Shown piece by piece: positions 32,546 through 39,645 of a stretch of 64,000 nucleotides of DNA. Below the pieces are notes generated by a model. The model saw nothing but the letters and a program-made list of their open reading frames with translations. It was not told the origin of the DNA and searched no databases. The DNA comes from Heliobacterium mobile. Lineage in GTDB: Bacteria; Bacillota; Desulfitobacteriia; Heliobacteriales; Heliobacteriaceae. The position numbers were made by a program, and so were the translations under genes. Positions within the stretch are counted from its first letter, which is position 1. Each line of letters starts with the position of its first letter. The stretch spans positions 1-64,000 of the forward strand of contig NZ_WNKU01000002.1 in NCBI RefSeq assembly GCF_009720735.1, written 5' to 3'.

Positions 32546-32681
32546 CCTCGTTTATGGAACTATGATCGCTATTCAATTCAGGAAGGGGTAGGTAGCAAGC
32601 CGTCCTTCCGCTGTTGGTCGCTATTTAATTTGAGGAAAGCCAGGTTCAAAGCGGCGATCCTGGTGGTTGGCGGCCCTTGGG

Positions 32682-32703
32682 GCCGCAGTGACATCATCGC
32701 TCT
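32682..32703 (+). repeat. 22-bp dispersed repeat, copy 2
   Basis: Exact match to the segment at 28380-28401, embedded in a frame that can encode VVGGPWGRSDIIALVGEEVN before a stop. Probably a relic of a gene once duplicated in this island. Confidence 0.5.
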
Positions 32704-32833
32704 GGTGGGGGAGGAAGTCAACCGGAGTTAGCTCAACCAAATTTACAAGGATATTTTTACTTGGTAAGGAAGGATTTCTTGACTATGACTAGAAATATAA
32801 TCCAACCATAATTTTTTGAAAGGGTGTTTTTTT

Positions 32834-33061
32834 ATGAGTGTAGCTCGTAATCATCTTTTGTTAGATAAGGCATTTAAGTTTCACGAAAAAAAAGGAGCCC
32901 GTGATCCTCAAGGTTGCACTTATGATTTTTCTAAAGGAGCTTGGATGAAAGAAGAAAATGGACTGTTAATCACCCTAGTGCGTTCCCAAGATCCAAACAA
33001 GCCTATTGCGGGTACTAAAAAAGCTGATGTTGAAACTGGAGAAGATCAAAAAGGAGAGTAA
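32834..33061 (+). CDS. Candidate graspetide-type RiPP precursor peptide
   Basis: 75 aa, ATG after AAAGGGTG. The leader part contains ARNHLLLDKAFKFHEKKGA and CTYDFSKGAWMKEENGLLI. The C-terminal 20 residues (IAGTKKADVETGEDQKGE) are rich in Thr, Lys, Asp and Glu, the donor and acceptor residues that ATP-grasp ligases join into ester or amide rings in graspetides. It lies 6 bases before the ATP-grasp gene and has AT-rich codons. I infer the precursor role from context and composition; no characterised family is recognised. Confidence 0.55.
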   Translation: MSVARNHLLLDKAFKFHEKKGARDPQGCTYDFSKGAWMKEENGLLITLVRSQDPNKPIAGTKKADVETGEDQKGE

Positions 33062-33067
33062 GCTTTC

Positions 33068-34021
33068 TTGGGCAACATAAAACCAAATATTTTAATTGTT
33101 TCCAACAGATATGATTTCGCGTCAGATTACATCACAACGGCTTTGTTAGAAAAGGAAGTTTCGTTTTTACGAATAAATAAGGAAGACTTGCCTTTTGTTA
33201 ACGTTTCTATGGACCCCGTTCGTAATAGCATTATTGTAGAAAATAAAAATGATGTATACGAAGTGTCCTCAAATAACCTTAAGTCAATATATTTCCGTGG
33301 ACCTACATTTTTGAGAGAAAAGGGAATTACCCTATCTGCTGATGAACAATTATCACGATCTCAGTGGCAAGCATTCATTAGAGCACTTATGATTTTTAAC
33401 GAAAGTAAGTGGGTAAATAATCCAAAGGCAACATACTATGCCGAAACTAAGCCAGTGCAATTATCTTTAGCTAACCAAATAGGTTTTTCAGTACCGAAAA
33501 CAATAATATCTAACTCGTCTAAACTAATTGAAAAGTTGGAAGTCACTACCGATAACTATGTTGTTAAAAGCTTAGATGCGGTACTGTTAGATTTAGGAGA
33601 AAGACAAGCATTTGTATATACTAATATTATTCACAAAGAGGAATTACTAGATGCTGAACTATCATCGGCCCCCGTTATAATACAAGAATTACTTGAACCT
33701 AAGGTGGATTTAAGAGTAACTATCGTTGAGAATGAAGTATTTGCAGTAGAAATATTAGAAGAACAAAAGGGAATTAGGGGTGACTGGAGATTAAGAAAAA
33801 ATCAGGTAAAGTATATACCAGTAACATTGCCACCAGAAGTCGAGCAAAAGTGTATCAATTTAGTAAACAGATTGGGACTAGTATTTGGTGCGATAGATTT
33901 AGTAAGAGTTAATAACTGTTATTACTTTATAGAAATAAACCCAACCGGGGAATGGGCTTGGTTAATTGATCAGGCTGAACAACGTATTGATTTAGCGATA
34001 ACTAGGTGCCTTATCGAATGA
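33068..34021 (+). CDS. MvdD/RimK-like ATP-grasp ligase
   Basis: 317 aa, TTG start 10 bases after AAAGGAGA. The N-terminal 120 residues form a pre-ATP-grasp domain (ILIVSNRYDFASDYITTALL, then SIYFRGPTF). The ATP-grasp core has WVNNPKATYYAETKPVQL, SLANQIGFSVPKTIISN, NYVVKSL (ATP Lys), PVIIQELLEPKVDLRVTIV, and the Mg site FIEINPTGEWAWL. The N-P-x(5)-A-E-x-K-P-x-Q-L phrase and EINPTGEW ending match graspetide (microviridin/MvdD-type) synthetases, which close side-chain lactone or lactam rings on a precursor. The next gene overlaps by four bases. Confidence 0.82.
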   Translation: MGNIKPNILIVSNRYDFASDYITTALLEKEVSFLRINKEDLPFVNVSMDPVRNSIIVENKNDVYEVSSNNLKSIYFRGPTFLREKGITLSADEQLSRSQWQAFIRALMIFNESKWVNNPKATYYAETKPVQLSLANQIGFSVPKTIISNSSKLIEKLEVTTDNYVVKSLDAVLLDLGERQAFVYTNIIHKEELLDAELSSAPVIIQELLEPKVDLRVTIVENEVFAVEILEEQKGIRGDWRLRKNQVKYIPVTLPPEVEQKCINLVNRLGLVFGAIDLVRVNNCYYFIEINPTGEWAWLIDQAEQRIDLAITRCLIE

Positions 34022-34755
34022 CTTTAACTGATAAAGTATGCTCACTCTTTTTAAGTCAAAAAGTAGCATATTTAATAATGCCTAGTTTTAGAGCTTTTTG
34101 CCTCAATAGAAATGTAAAAAAAGGAATAGATAAATTAGCAAAGGAAAAAGATGAGTACTTTTATTTAGAAAAAGTTAAATTGGATCGTTTAGAAAAATTA
34201 TATTCTAAAGAACAAGAACGAAGAAAAACAATTGAAGATAAAGCAAAAGTAAATGTTACTGGAATAACTTTAGCATTGACGTTGTTGTCTAGTTCGATCA
34301 CCTTTTTGAATGGAACTAAAACCTCAAACATAAAACTTGAACACGGTGTTACTGAAGATATACTATTACTATTGTTTTTATCGACTTTTATTTATCTATT
34401 TCTAGGTGCATTAGATGCAATAAAAGCATTACAGCTTGGGTTGGTTTATGATATATACTTAAGTGATGAAATAAAAATGGCGTCTAAGGGTTCGTATTTA
34501 AGATGCTTAGAGCTATCCAAGTCTATTCATTTTAATTACAAGTATAATACTATAAAAGAAAACTTTGTGACGTCAAGCTATGATAACATAAAGAATGCTA
34601 TCATAGCATTATTGTTATTAGTCTTACTTGGCAGTATTATGTATGTAATAAATGGTAATAATGAAAAAATACAAGATAAATACAAGATGTTGATTGCTAA
34701 TAATAGCCTAATATCAATAAATATTTCTCCTTGCATTTATCGGAATATAAACTGA
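34018..34755 (+). CDS. Membrane protein coupled to the ATP-grasp gene
   Basis: 245 aa, ATG overlapping the upstream stop (ATGA). Residues about 40-75 form a charged helix (EYFYLEKVKLDRLEKLYSKE, then QERRKTIEDKAKVN), followed by two membrane helices (VTGITLALTLLSSSITFL and ILLLLFLSTFIYLFLGALDA). A cytoplasmic helical part and one more membrane helix (AIIALLLLVLLGSIMYVI) follow. The E-R-R-K-x3-D-K-A motif before the first helix occurs in membrane proteins found near biological conflict or RiPP genes. It could export, sense or give immunity to the peptide. Function inferred only from context. Confidence 0.65.
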   Translation: MTLTDKVCSLFLSQKVAYLIMPSFRAFCLNRNVKKGIDKLAKEKDEYFYLEKVKLDRLEKLYSKEQERRKTIEDKAKVNVTGITLALTLLSSSITFLNGTKTSNIKLEHGVTEDILLLLFLSTFIYLFLGALDAIKALQLGLVYDIYLSDEIKMASKGSYLRCLELSKSIHFNYKYNTIKENFVTSSYDNIKNAIIALLLLVLLGSIMYVINGNNEKIQDKYKMLIANNSLISINISPCIYRNIN

Positions 34756-34838
34756 ATTCATAACTATTGACTATCTTTTTAAGCATGGTACTGGACTTAC
34801 CAGACTTATAACCGAAAAAAAACTAAGCACGCAAAAAA

Positions 34839-34858
34839 GCCAGGACGTTCATCCTGGC
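34839..34858 (-). terminator. Terminator copy in the duplicated tRNA-downstream segment
   Basis: GCCAGGA/TCCTGGC stem followed on the minus strand by TTTTTT. A diverged copy of this terminator lies after the intact tRNA. Confidence 0.7.
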
Positions 34859-34968
34859 CTTAACTATTCCCTCAATCTTTAACTCTTCCAAACCCCCGTA
34901 GGCGTCACTGTAGGCGTCAAATCCTAACTGTAACGACTGCCTAACGTTACAAACCCCCAGAGCTAACT

Positions 34969-35002
34969 CATGGTCGGGGCGACAGGATTCGAACCTGCGG
35001 CC
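34969..35002 (-). repeat. Attachment-site repeat: partial copy of tRNA-Pro 3' end
   Basis: A 34-bp exact copy of the last 32 bases of the tRNA-Pro gene plus two bases beyond CCA. Downstream on the minus strand the next 130-150 bases, including a terminator, also resemble the region after the intact tRNA but have diverged. Confidence 0.85.
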
Positions 35003-35012
35003 AAACATTTAT

Positions 35013-35861
35013 TTAGATTATATGAGTAACCCACTGAATGATTTTTGCGGATGGCAACAATAACACTTGTGCAAACAATGTGCCGGTGATCCGGCTAAAA
35101 GCCATGTACATGACTAACGACTTTACTTCGTCTTCGGATCTTTTTCCACTAATTGCCTCGTCGGTATAAATCGCTGTTACTGGATCGATTAACGTAGCAA
35201 GTAAGATAGTTGCCATTCCGTTTATTACTGCCGCCAAATATCCCGCGGTTTGGCGATATTCAGGTGCGAGCACCCCAGCGTACAAAGCGGATAAAACACC
35301 TGTCGAAAATATCGCTGTGACAATAATATTAAGGATGAGCGTTTTAGTGGGTATTGTACGTTCTTCTCTCATACGGGCTATGACTTCCAAGTTAGGGAGT
35401 TGTACGTTGTTGACCAAGTGCTTAAATCTTCGAAAAGAGAGAGTGGCTAGTAATAACCTTGGAACAGATCCTGCTTTTTCAAGTAACAGAATGCTGTTTG
35501 AAAAAATTCTCGTAAAACTGGGAATCAACAGCGTACCACAAATTGTCCCTACTGTCGCCCCTAGGAGAATATATCTTAGTTGTGTATCTACCGATTCTAC
35601 AAAAACAGAGTATGCATCGGGACTATTAGAACTGATATTTGGAAGCAACGAACTGGCTGCCTCAATTCCTTTAGCCATTAATGGTGCCTGAATAGTATTA
35701 GCCGTACTCGCTAAAAGAAATAATACACTAAACAATGAATAGGCCATCGATACCCGCCTTGTACGGACACCAGCCAGTCTTACAGAATAGTTAAACGTTT
35801 GAAACATATGGATGAACGCAGTTAGTAAAAAAACTATCGTTAGTCGAAACTCCGTAAGCAT
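35013..35861 (-). CDS. amj: Alternate lipid II flippase
   Basis: 282 aa multi-pass membrane protein from the ATG preceded by AAGGAAG. Its start LTAFIHMFQTFNYSVRLAGV-RTRR matches the Amj (YdaH) signature, including RLAGVRT. About six membrane helices follow, with conserved MATILLATLIDPVTAIYTDE in the second half. Amj flips lipid II across the membrane and can replace MurJ when that is inhibited. It lies between the two tRNA-Pro repeats, so it was probably brought in or bracketed by a mobile element; the chromosome also encodes a SpoVB/MurJ-superfamily protein in this window. Confidence 0.88.
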   Translation of the reverse strand: MLTEFRLTIVFLLTAFIHMFQTFNYSVRLAGVRTRRVSMAYSLFSVLFLLASTANTIQAPLMAKGIEAASSLLPNISSNSPDAYSVFVESVDTQLRYILLGATVGTICGTLLIPSFTRIFSNSILLLEKAGSVPRLLLATLSFRRFKHLVNNVQLPNLEVIARMREERTIPTKTLILNIIVTAIFSTGVLSALYAGVLAPEYRQTAGYLAAVINGMATILLATLIDPVTAIYTDEAISGKRSEDEVKSLVMYMAFSRITGTLFAQVLLLPSAKIIQWVTHII

Positions 35862-36017
35862 AACAATCTTCCTTTTATGTTCGTAGTGGCTAGTCAAACT
35901 TGTTTATTCCAGTAATATTATAACTCTAAAGACATAATATTTTCTATTTCATCAAAACAGAAAATCTCATAAATCGGAAATAGAAGGAATATCTATATCC
36001 GGTTGAAGTAAAAAGGC

Positions 36018-36036
36018 CCAGGACATCTCATCCTGG
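36018..36036 (-). terminator. Terminator after tRNA-Pro
   Basis: CCAGGA/TCCTGG stem followed on the minus strand by CCTTTTTACTT. Confidence 0.7.
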
Positions 36037-36132
36037 ACCTAAACTATACCAACTTCAAACCACCGTAGGCGTCACGTTAGGCGTCAAATCATAACCATAG
36101 CCACTGTCAGACTTTATAAACCCCGGATAAAC

Positions 36133-36166
36133 CATGGTCGGGGCGACAGGATTCGAACCTGCGGCC
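36133..36166 (-). repeat. Attachment-site repeat within intact tRNA-Pro
   Basis: The same 34 bp as at 34969-35002. Both copies are followed on the minus strand by a short frame ending DLTPxVTPT, which may be the leftover C-terminus of integrases. Confidence 0.85.
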
Positions 36167-36211
36167 TCTTGGTCCCGAACCAAGCACGCTACCAAACTGC
36201 GCCACGCCCCG
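36135..36211 (-). tRNA. tRNA-Pro(CGG)
   Basis: 77 nt with encoded CCA. Acceptor CGGGGCG pairs with CGCCCCG, anticodon stem CTTGG/CCAAG encloses TTCGGGA, giving anticodon CGG, and the T arm holds GGTTCGAATCC. The gene is intact while a partial copy lies 1.16 kb away, so mobile elements have used its 3' end. Confidence 0.95.
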
Positions 36212-36223
36212 AACACAAAGGTT

Positions 36224-36252
36224 ATTCTACACAAATACGTAACGGAAGTCAA
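36224..36252 (-). promoter_or_regulatory. Promoter of tRNA-Pro
   Basis: Read on the minus strand: TTGACT, 17 bases, TAGAAT, 12 bases before the tRNA 5' end. The rest of the stretch up to 36592 holds no gene that I can support. Confidence 0.75.
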
Positions 36253-36592
36253 GCTGAGGATAACTGTTGACCGAAGATAGAATCTGTTTTAGACAGCCTA
36301 ACAAACCTCCATTTTACTTCCTTCGAGATGCAACAGGTTTGGCGTTTATCCATGCCAAACCTGGCTCAGGCGGACGCCTGCAGGGGTCAAGATTACCGAG
36401 AGAATCGCCCAGCTTTGCGGTTTGCTTGTAGGGATCGACCTGTGCAGCCTTAGCCACCATCACGATTGGATGGGAGCCGGCTACTTGGTGCTCAAAATCC
36501 TGGAATTGTGGCGGAAGCTTTTCGTTTGGAGAAAGAAATGTCAACTTCCCTCCCGATATGGTATGATAACCGGGAAAAGAGGAGGGAGTACA

Positions 36593-36994
36593 TTGACCCA
36601 ACATCCGGAATGTTACGTCGCTCTATTTACTGCTGACCCAGTTAAAGTGGAGACCTATACTGATACATACGAAATGGATATCACTGTGGAAGTGTCTGGC
36701 CAAGGCTATCAGCGCCAGCCGGTTAAGTTTGAGTTTACCCAAACCGGTGACGGATTCATGGCTCGAAATCTGGATTCTATTCTCTTTCCAGAAGCCTTGA
36801 CCGACTGGGGCGTCGTCACCCATATGTCCGTCCTGTTTGAAGAAGATCGAGGATTTTGTACCCCTTTGACCCAGGGATTGGAGATTATCGCCGGTGATAC
36901 CATAGAAATACGCCCCGGAGAGCTGGCATTACTCATTCCCCAGCATACCTGCAAGCATTGCCAACAGAAGGCCTCCCAAGCTAATCAAGAGTGA
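36593..36994 (+). CDS. Phage tail-fibre-like domain protein
   Basis: 133 aa, TTG start after GAGGAGGGAG. YVALFTADPVKVETYTDTYE, VSGQGYQRQPVKFEF and ILFPEALTDWGVVTHMSVLF, then AGDTIEIRPGEL, reproduce the pattern of small phage tail-fibre tip proteins (YVALFTADP...sG.GY.R..v.F...i.FP.a..dWG.vth). It ends with CKHC, which is not part of that pattern. It stands alone beside the tRNA on the chromosome side, with an extended -10 (TGGTATGAT) upstream, so it is a prophage leftover or a domesticated gene. Confidence 0.65.
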   Translation: MTQHPECYVALFTADPVKVETYTDTYEMDITVEVSGQGYQRQPVKFEFTQTGDGFMARNLDSILFPEALTDWGVVTHMSVLFEEDRGFCTPLTQGLEIIAGDTIEIRPGELALLIPQHTCKHCQQKASQANQE

Positions 36995-37004
36995 GGAGTG
37001 TCTA

Positions 37005-37457
37005 GTGGATATAATAGAAGTCACCCTTGTCGATGAACTAAAGGAATGCCTGGCCATCCGCAAAGACGTCTTTATCCTGGAACAAGCCGTCCCAGAAGAA
37101 TTGGAAGTGGACGATCACGATCGCTCTCCCTCGTCCTGTAAACACCTCTTGATCCGCTTGGACGGGAAAGGTGTCGCCACGGGCCGGCTCTGCCGTTATG
37201 ACGAGGAAACGGCGAAGTTACAGCGCATAGCCGTTAGGAAGGAACACCGAGGTAAAGGGATGGGAGCGATCATCGTCCAAGCTTTGGAGGAGAACGCTCG
37301 ACGGGAGGGATACCGCCGGACCCTCCTCGATGCCCAATTACATGCACAAGCTTTTTATGGGAAATTGGGCTACGAAAAAGTGTCCTCTGAGCCCTTCTTA
37401 GACGCTGGTATATGGCACGTTCGTATGATGAAGGTCTTGCCTTCTCCAAAGAAATAA
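37005..37457 (+). CDS. GNAT family N-acetyltransferase (ElaA-like)
   Basis: 150 aa, GTG start after GAGGAG, ten bases after the previous gene. CLAIRKDVFILEQAVPEELE-VDDHD and ATGRLCRYDEETAKLQRIAV precede the acetyl-CoA-binding RKEHRGKGMGAIIVQALEE (R-x-x-G-x-G/A). YGKLGYEKVSSEPFLDAGIW closes the domain. The substrate is unknown. The FILEQxVP start matches ElaA/YjcF-like members. Confidence 0.85.
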   Translation: MDIIEVTLVDELKECLAIRKDVFILEQAVPEELEVDDHDRSPSSCKHLLIRLDGKGVATGRLCRYDEETAKLQRIAVRKEHRGKGMGAIIVQALEENARREGYRRTLLDAQLHAQAFYGKLGYEKVSSEPFLDAGIWHVRMMKVLPSPKK

Positions 37458-37472
37458 AATAAAAGAAAAAGC

Positions 37473-37499
37473 GGGCTGACCCACTAAGCGGGTCAGCCC
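37473..37499. terminator. Bidirectional terminator between GNAT and permease genes
   Basis: GGGCTGACCC pairs perfectly with GGGTCAGCCC. The minus strand continues GCTTTTTCTTTT, serving the permease. Confidence 0.85.
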
Positions 37500-38794
37500 C
37501 TTTCTAAATCCTCCGTTCGAAAAATGATGTGCTCCAAAATGATCACCGCCAGCACACCGATGACAAAACCGTTGCCCAAAATAGGCCGGACCAAAGCTGG
37601 GAAACTGGCTGTGACTGCAGGCGGTAAAAAAGAAACGACTGTCGCCAACATCATCGGCAGGCCTACGATATAACCGTTGTCCATGCTCAAGGGGTCTGTC
37701 GACTCGAAGACGATCCTCAATCCCGTCGCTACTTGGGAACACATGATATATAGAAGCAAAGTGCCGATCACAACCGGTGGGATGTTGCCGAGGTATTGAA
37801 TCAGCTTCGGCGAAAAAGCAATGACGAAGAGGAAAACACCTGCCGGTACGAGTGTGAATCGGGAGGCACAGCTTGTCGAGGCGATGACACCGGGGCTTAG
37901 AGAAAAGTTGACTGGACCGATAATGCCTAAAAAACCCGAAAGTAAATTCACCAAACCGGTCACCTTTACACCTCGGGAAATGCGCACCGGCATCCTGTCG
38001 GCCAGAACCATCTTGCCAACCGATTGTATAGACCCCAGATCGTTGATCACCAAGGCAACGTAACATAGCAGCATAGATACAATCAAAGCTGGTTCCAGCG
38101 AAACATGAAAGGTCACATCGCGAAAGAAAGAAGCCAAGAAGGGTACTTGTGCAGACTCGGAAGGGCCTTGAGGAAACAACAGGTAATAAGTCAAAGATCC
38201 GCCGAGCATCGCCCAGATAATGAGCGTCGATTTCCAGAGCCCGGACAGCCTTTGACTCAGAGCCACCACAACCAGCAAAAGCAGCAAAGAAAACAGCAGA
38301 TGTTGAAGGGGAGAGCCTTCGGCTTCAGGGGCAATGACGAGGTTCATAATGGTGGGGATAAGTGTAAAGGCGATGAGCAACAAGATAACCGCTACGACCC
38401 GTGGCGTAAATAGATTCTTTAGATAGGTAAACCAGCCGGTTGCACTGAATATAGTCAGCAGAAATCCACAGACCATCATCGATGAATAGATGGCATCCAT
38501 GGGACTTCCTGCGTTCGTTATAATGCCTACAAGTAAAATCGCTGCGGGCCCAGTGACCAGTGGTAGTCGATGTCCCCAATAGACCTGAATGAGGAGCATC
38601 ACTGCAGTGATAAAAAACAACTTTTGCAGATAGGTGATTTGGGCCATAGGATCGGTAAAATGGATTCGGGCAACAATCTTTCCCAGAATGATGATCAGCG
38701 GCACCGTAATGGCTAACCACTGAAGGCCATAGATCAGGTTTTGCCAACGGGGAGGACGATCTTCTAATCCATAGCGGTACGATGGTACATTCAA
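37493..38794 (-). CDS. Purine/xanthine-type permease, NCS2 family
   Basis: 433 aa with about 12-14 membrane helices. A TTG start is chosen 9 bases after GGAG, because longer frames would begin inside the promoter. LVTGPAAILLVGIITNAGSP, VINDLGSIQSVGKM (the conserved helix 8 region), and GFLGIIGPVNFSLSPGVIAS follow NCS2 transporters for xanthine, uric acid or uracil. The characteristic Q/E-x-N-x-G-x-x-x-x-T motif is only partly kept (GPVNFSLSPG), so the substrate is unclear. It is transcribed against its neighbours. Confidence 0.8.
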   Translation of the reverse strand: MNVPSYRYGLEDRPPRWQNLIYGLQWLAITVPLIIILGKIVARIHFTDPMAQITYLQKLFFITAVMLLIQVYWGHRLPLVTGPAAILLVGIITNAGSPMDAIYSSMMVCGFLLTIFSATGWFTYLKNLFTPRVVAVILLLIAFTLIPTIMNLVIAPEAEGSPLQHLLFSLLLLLVVVALSQRLSGLWKSTLIIWAMLGGSLTYYLLFPQGPSESAQVPFLASFFRDVTFHVSLEPALIVSMLLCYVALVINDLGSIQSVGKMVLADRMPVRISRGVKVTGLVNLLSGFLGIIGPVNFSLSPGVIASTSCASRFTLVPAGVFLFVIAFSPKLIQYLGNIPPVVIGTLLLYIMCSQVATGLRIVFESTDPLSMDNGYIVGLPMMLATVVSFLPPAVTASFPALVRPILGNGFVIGVLAVIILEHIIFRTEDLERG

Positions 38795-38842
38795 TAAGGT
38801 CATCTCCAAATCAATTACTTCATGACCGAACATGACTTTTTT

Positions 38843-38871
38843 ATTATACCTTACCTGGGACAAGGATTAAA
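38843..38871 (-). promoter_or_regulatory. Promoter of the permease gene
   Basis: On the minus strand: TTTAAT, 17 bases, TATAAT, about 50 bases before the chosen start. Confidence 0.6.
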
Positions 38872-38932
38872 TTACCTGATCATCTGTCCTGTTTAGTTAA
38901 ATGATTATCCATGTGGAAAAGGGGGAGCGTTA

Positions 38933-39556
38933 ATGGGGATCACTGTACGTACCTACACACTCAATGACTTTGAGGGAATGCTCGATCTGCAGCGGGAAGC
39001 CTTTCCGCCGCCATTTCCAGAGGAGTTATGGTGGAAGCGAGAGCAAATCGCCGCCCATGTAGACACATTTCCCGAAGGAGCCATGGTGGCTGAACAGGAT
39101 GGAAAAATCGTCGGATCGGCTACGTCTTTGCTGATCCGCCATGAAGGCAAACCTCATACCTGGGCAGAAGTCGCTGACGACGGATACATCCGCGGCAGTC
39201 ATGATCCCTATGGGGACAGCCTCTACGGCATTGACGTCTGTGTTCGTCCCGCCTACCGGGGCCGCGGCGTGGCCCGCGCCCTTTACGAAGCCCGCAAGGA
39301 ACTGGTCATCCGCCGTGGCCTGAAACGTTTTTTAGCCGGCTGCCGGATCCCGAACTTCCACAAGCATGCCCGTCGAATGTCCTGTGAGGAATATGTTCAG
39401 CAGGTGGTGAAGGGGGATATCACTGATTTGGTGCTCACCTTTATGATACGGCAAGGCTTGCGCCCCTTACAGGTGTTAGATGATTACTTAGACGATGAAG
39501 AATCGCTGAACAAAGCAGTGTTAGTGGAGTGGGCGAATCCACACCTTCATGATTGA
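38933..39556 (+). CDS. GNAT family N-acetyltransferase
   Basis: 207 aa, ATG after AGGGGGAGCG. The N-terminus (VRTYTLNDFEGMLDLQREAF) is a typical GNAT start. IDVCVRPAYRGRGVARALYE contains the acetyl-CoA loop R-G-R-G-V-A. The C-terminal 80 residues (CRIPNFHKHARRMSCEEYV, MIRQGLRPLQVLDDYL) are like the GNAT halves attached to carbon-nitrogen hydrolases in other bacteria. Here the hydrolase part is absent. Substrate unknown. Confidence 0.85.
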   Translation: MGITVRTYTLNDFEGMLDLQREAFPPPFPEELWWKREQIAAHVDTFPEGAMVAEQDGKIVGSATSLLIRHEGKPHTWAEVADDGYIRGSHDPYGDSLYGIDVCVRPAYRGRGVARALYEARKELVIRRGLKRFLAGCRIPNFHKHARRMSCEEYVQQVVKGDITDLVLTFMIRQGLRPLQVLDDYLDDEESLNKAVLVEWANPHLHD

Positions 39557-39645
39557 AGCAGGAAAACCTTCGAGAAAAAGAGAATTTTGTAAGCTTATTC
39601 TGCAGCCTAAAATCGAAGTAGTTGTATTTACACGGAGGTGACCCC

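Noticed and set aside
34823-35008. 61-codon minus-strand frame reading from the partial tRNA
   Set aside because: It is the translation of the att repeat and flanking DNA in a different frame from the conserved DLTPxVTPT remnant.
36314-36604. 96-codon minus-strand frame between tRNA-Pro and the tail-fibre-like gene
   Set aside because: No ribosome site, overlaps the promoter and start of the plus-strand gene, and shows no family pattern.
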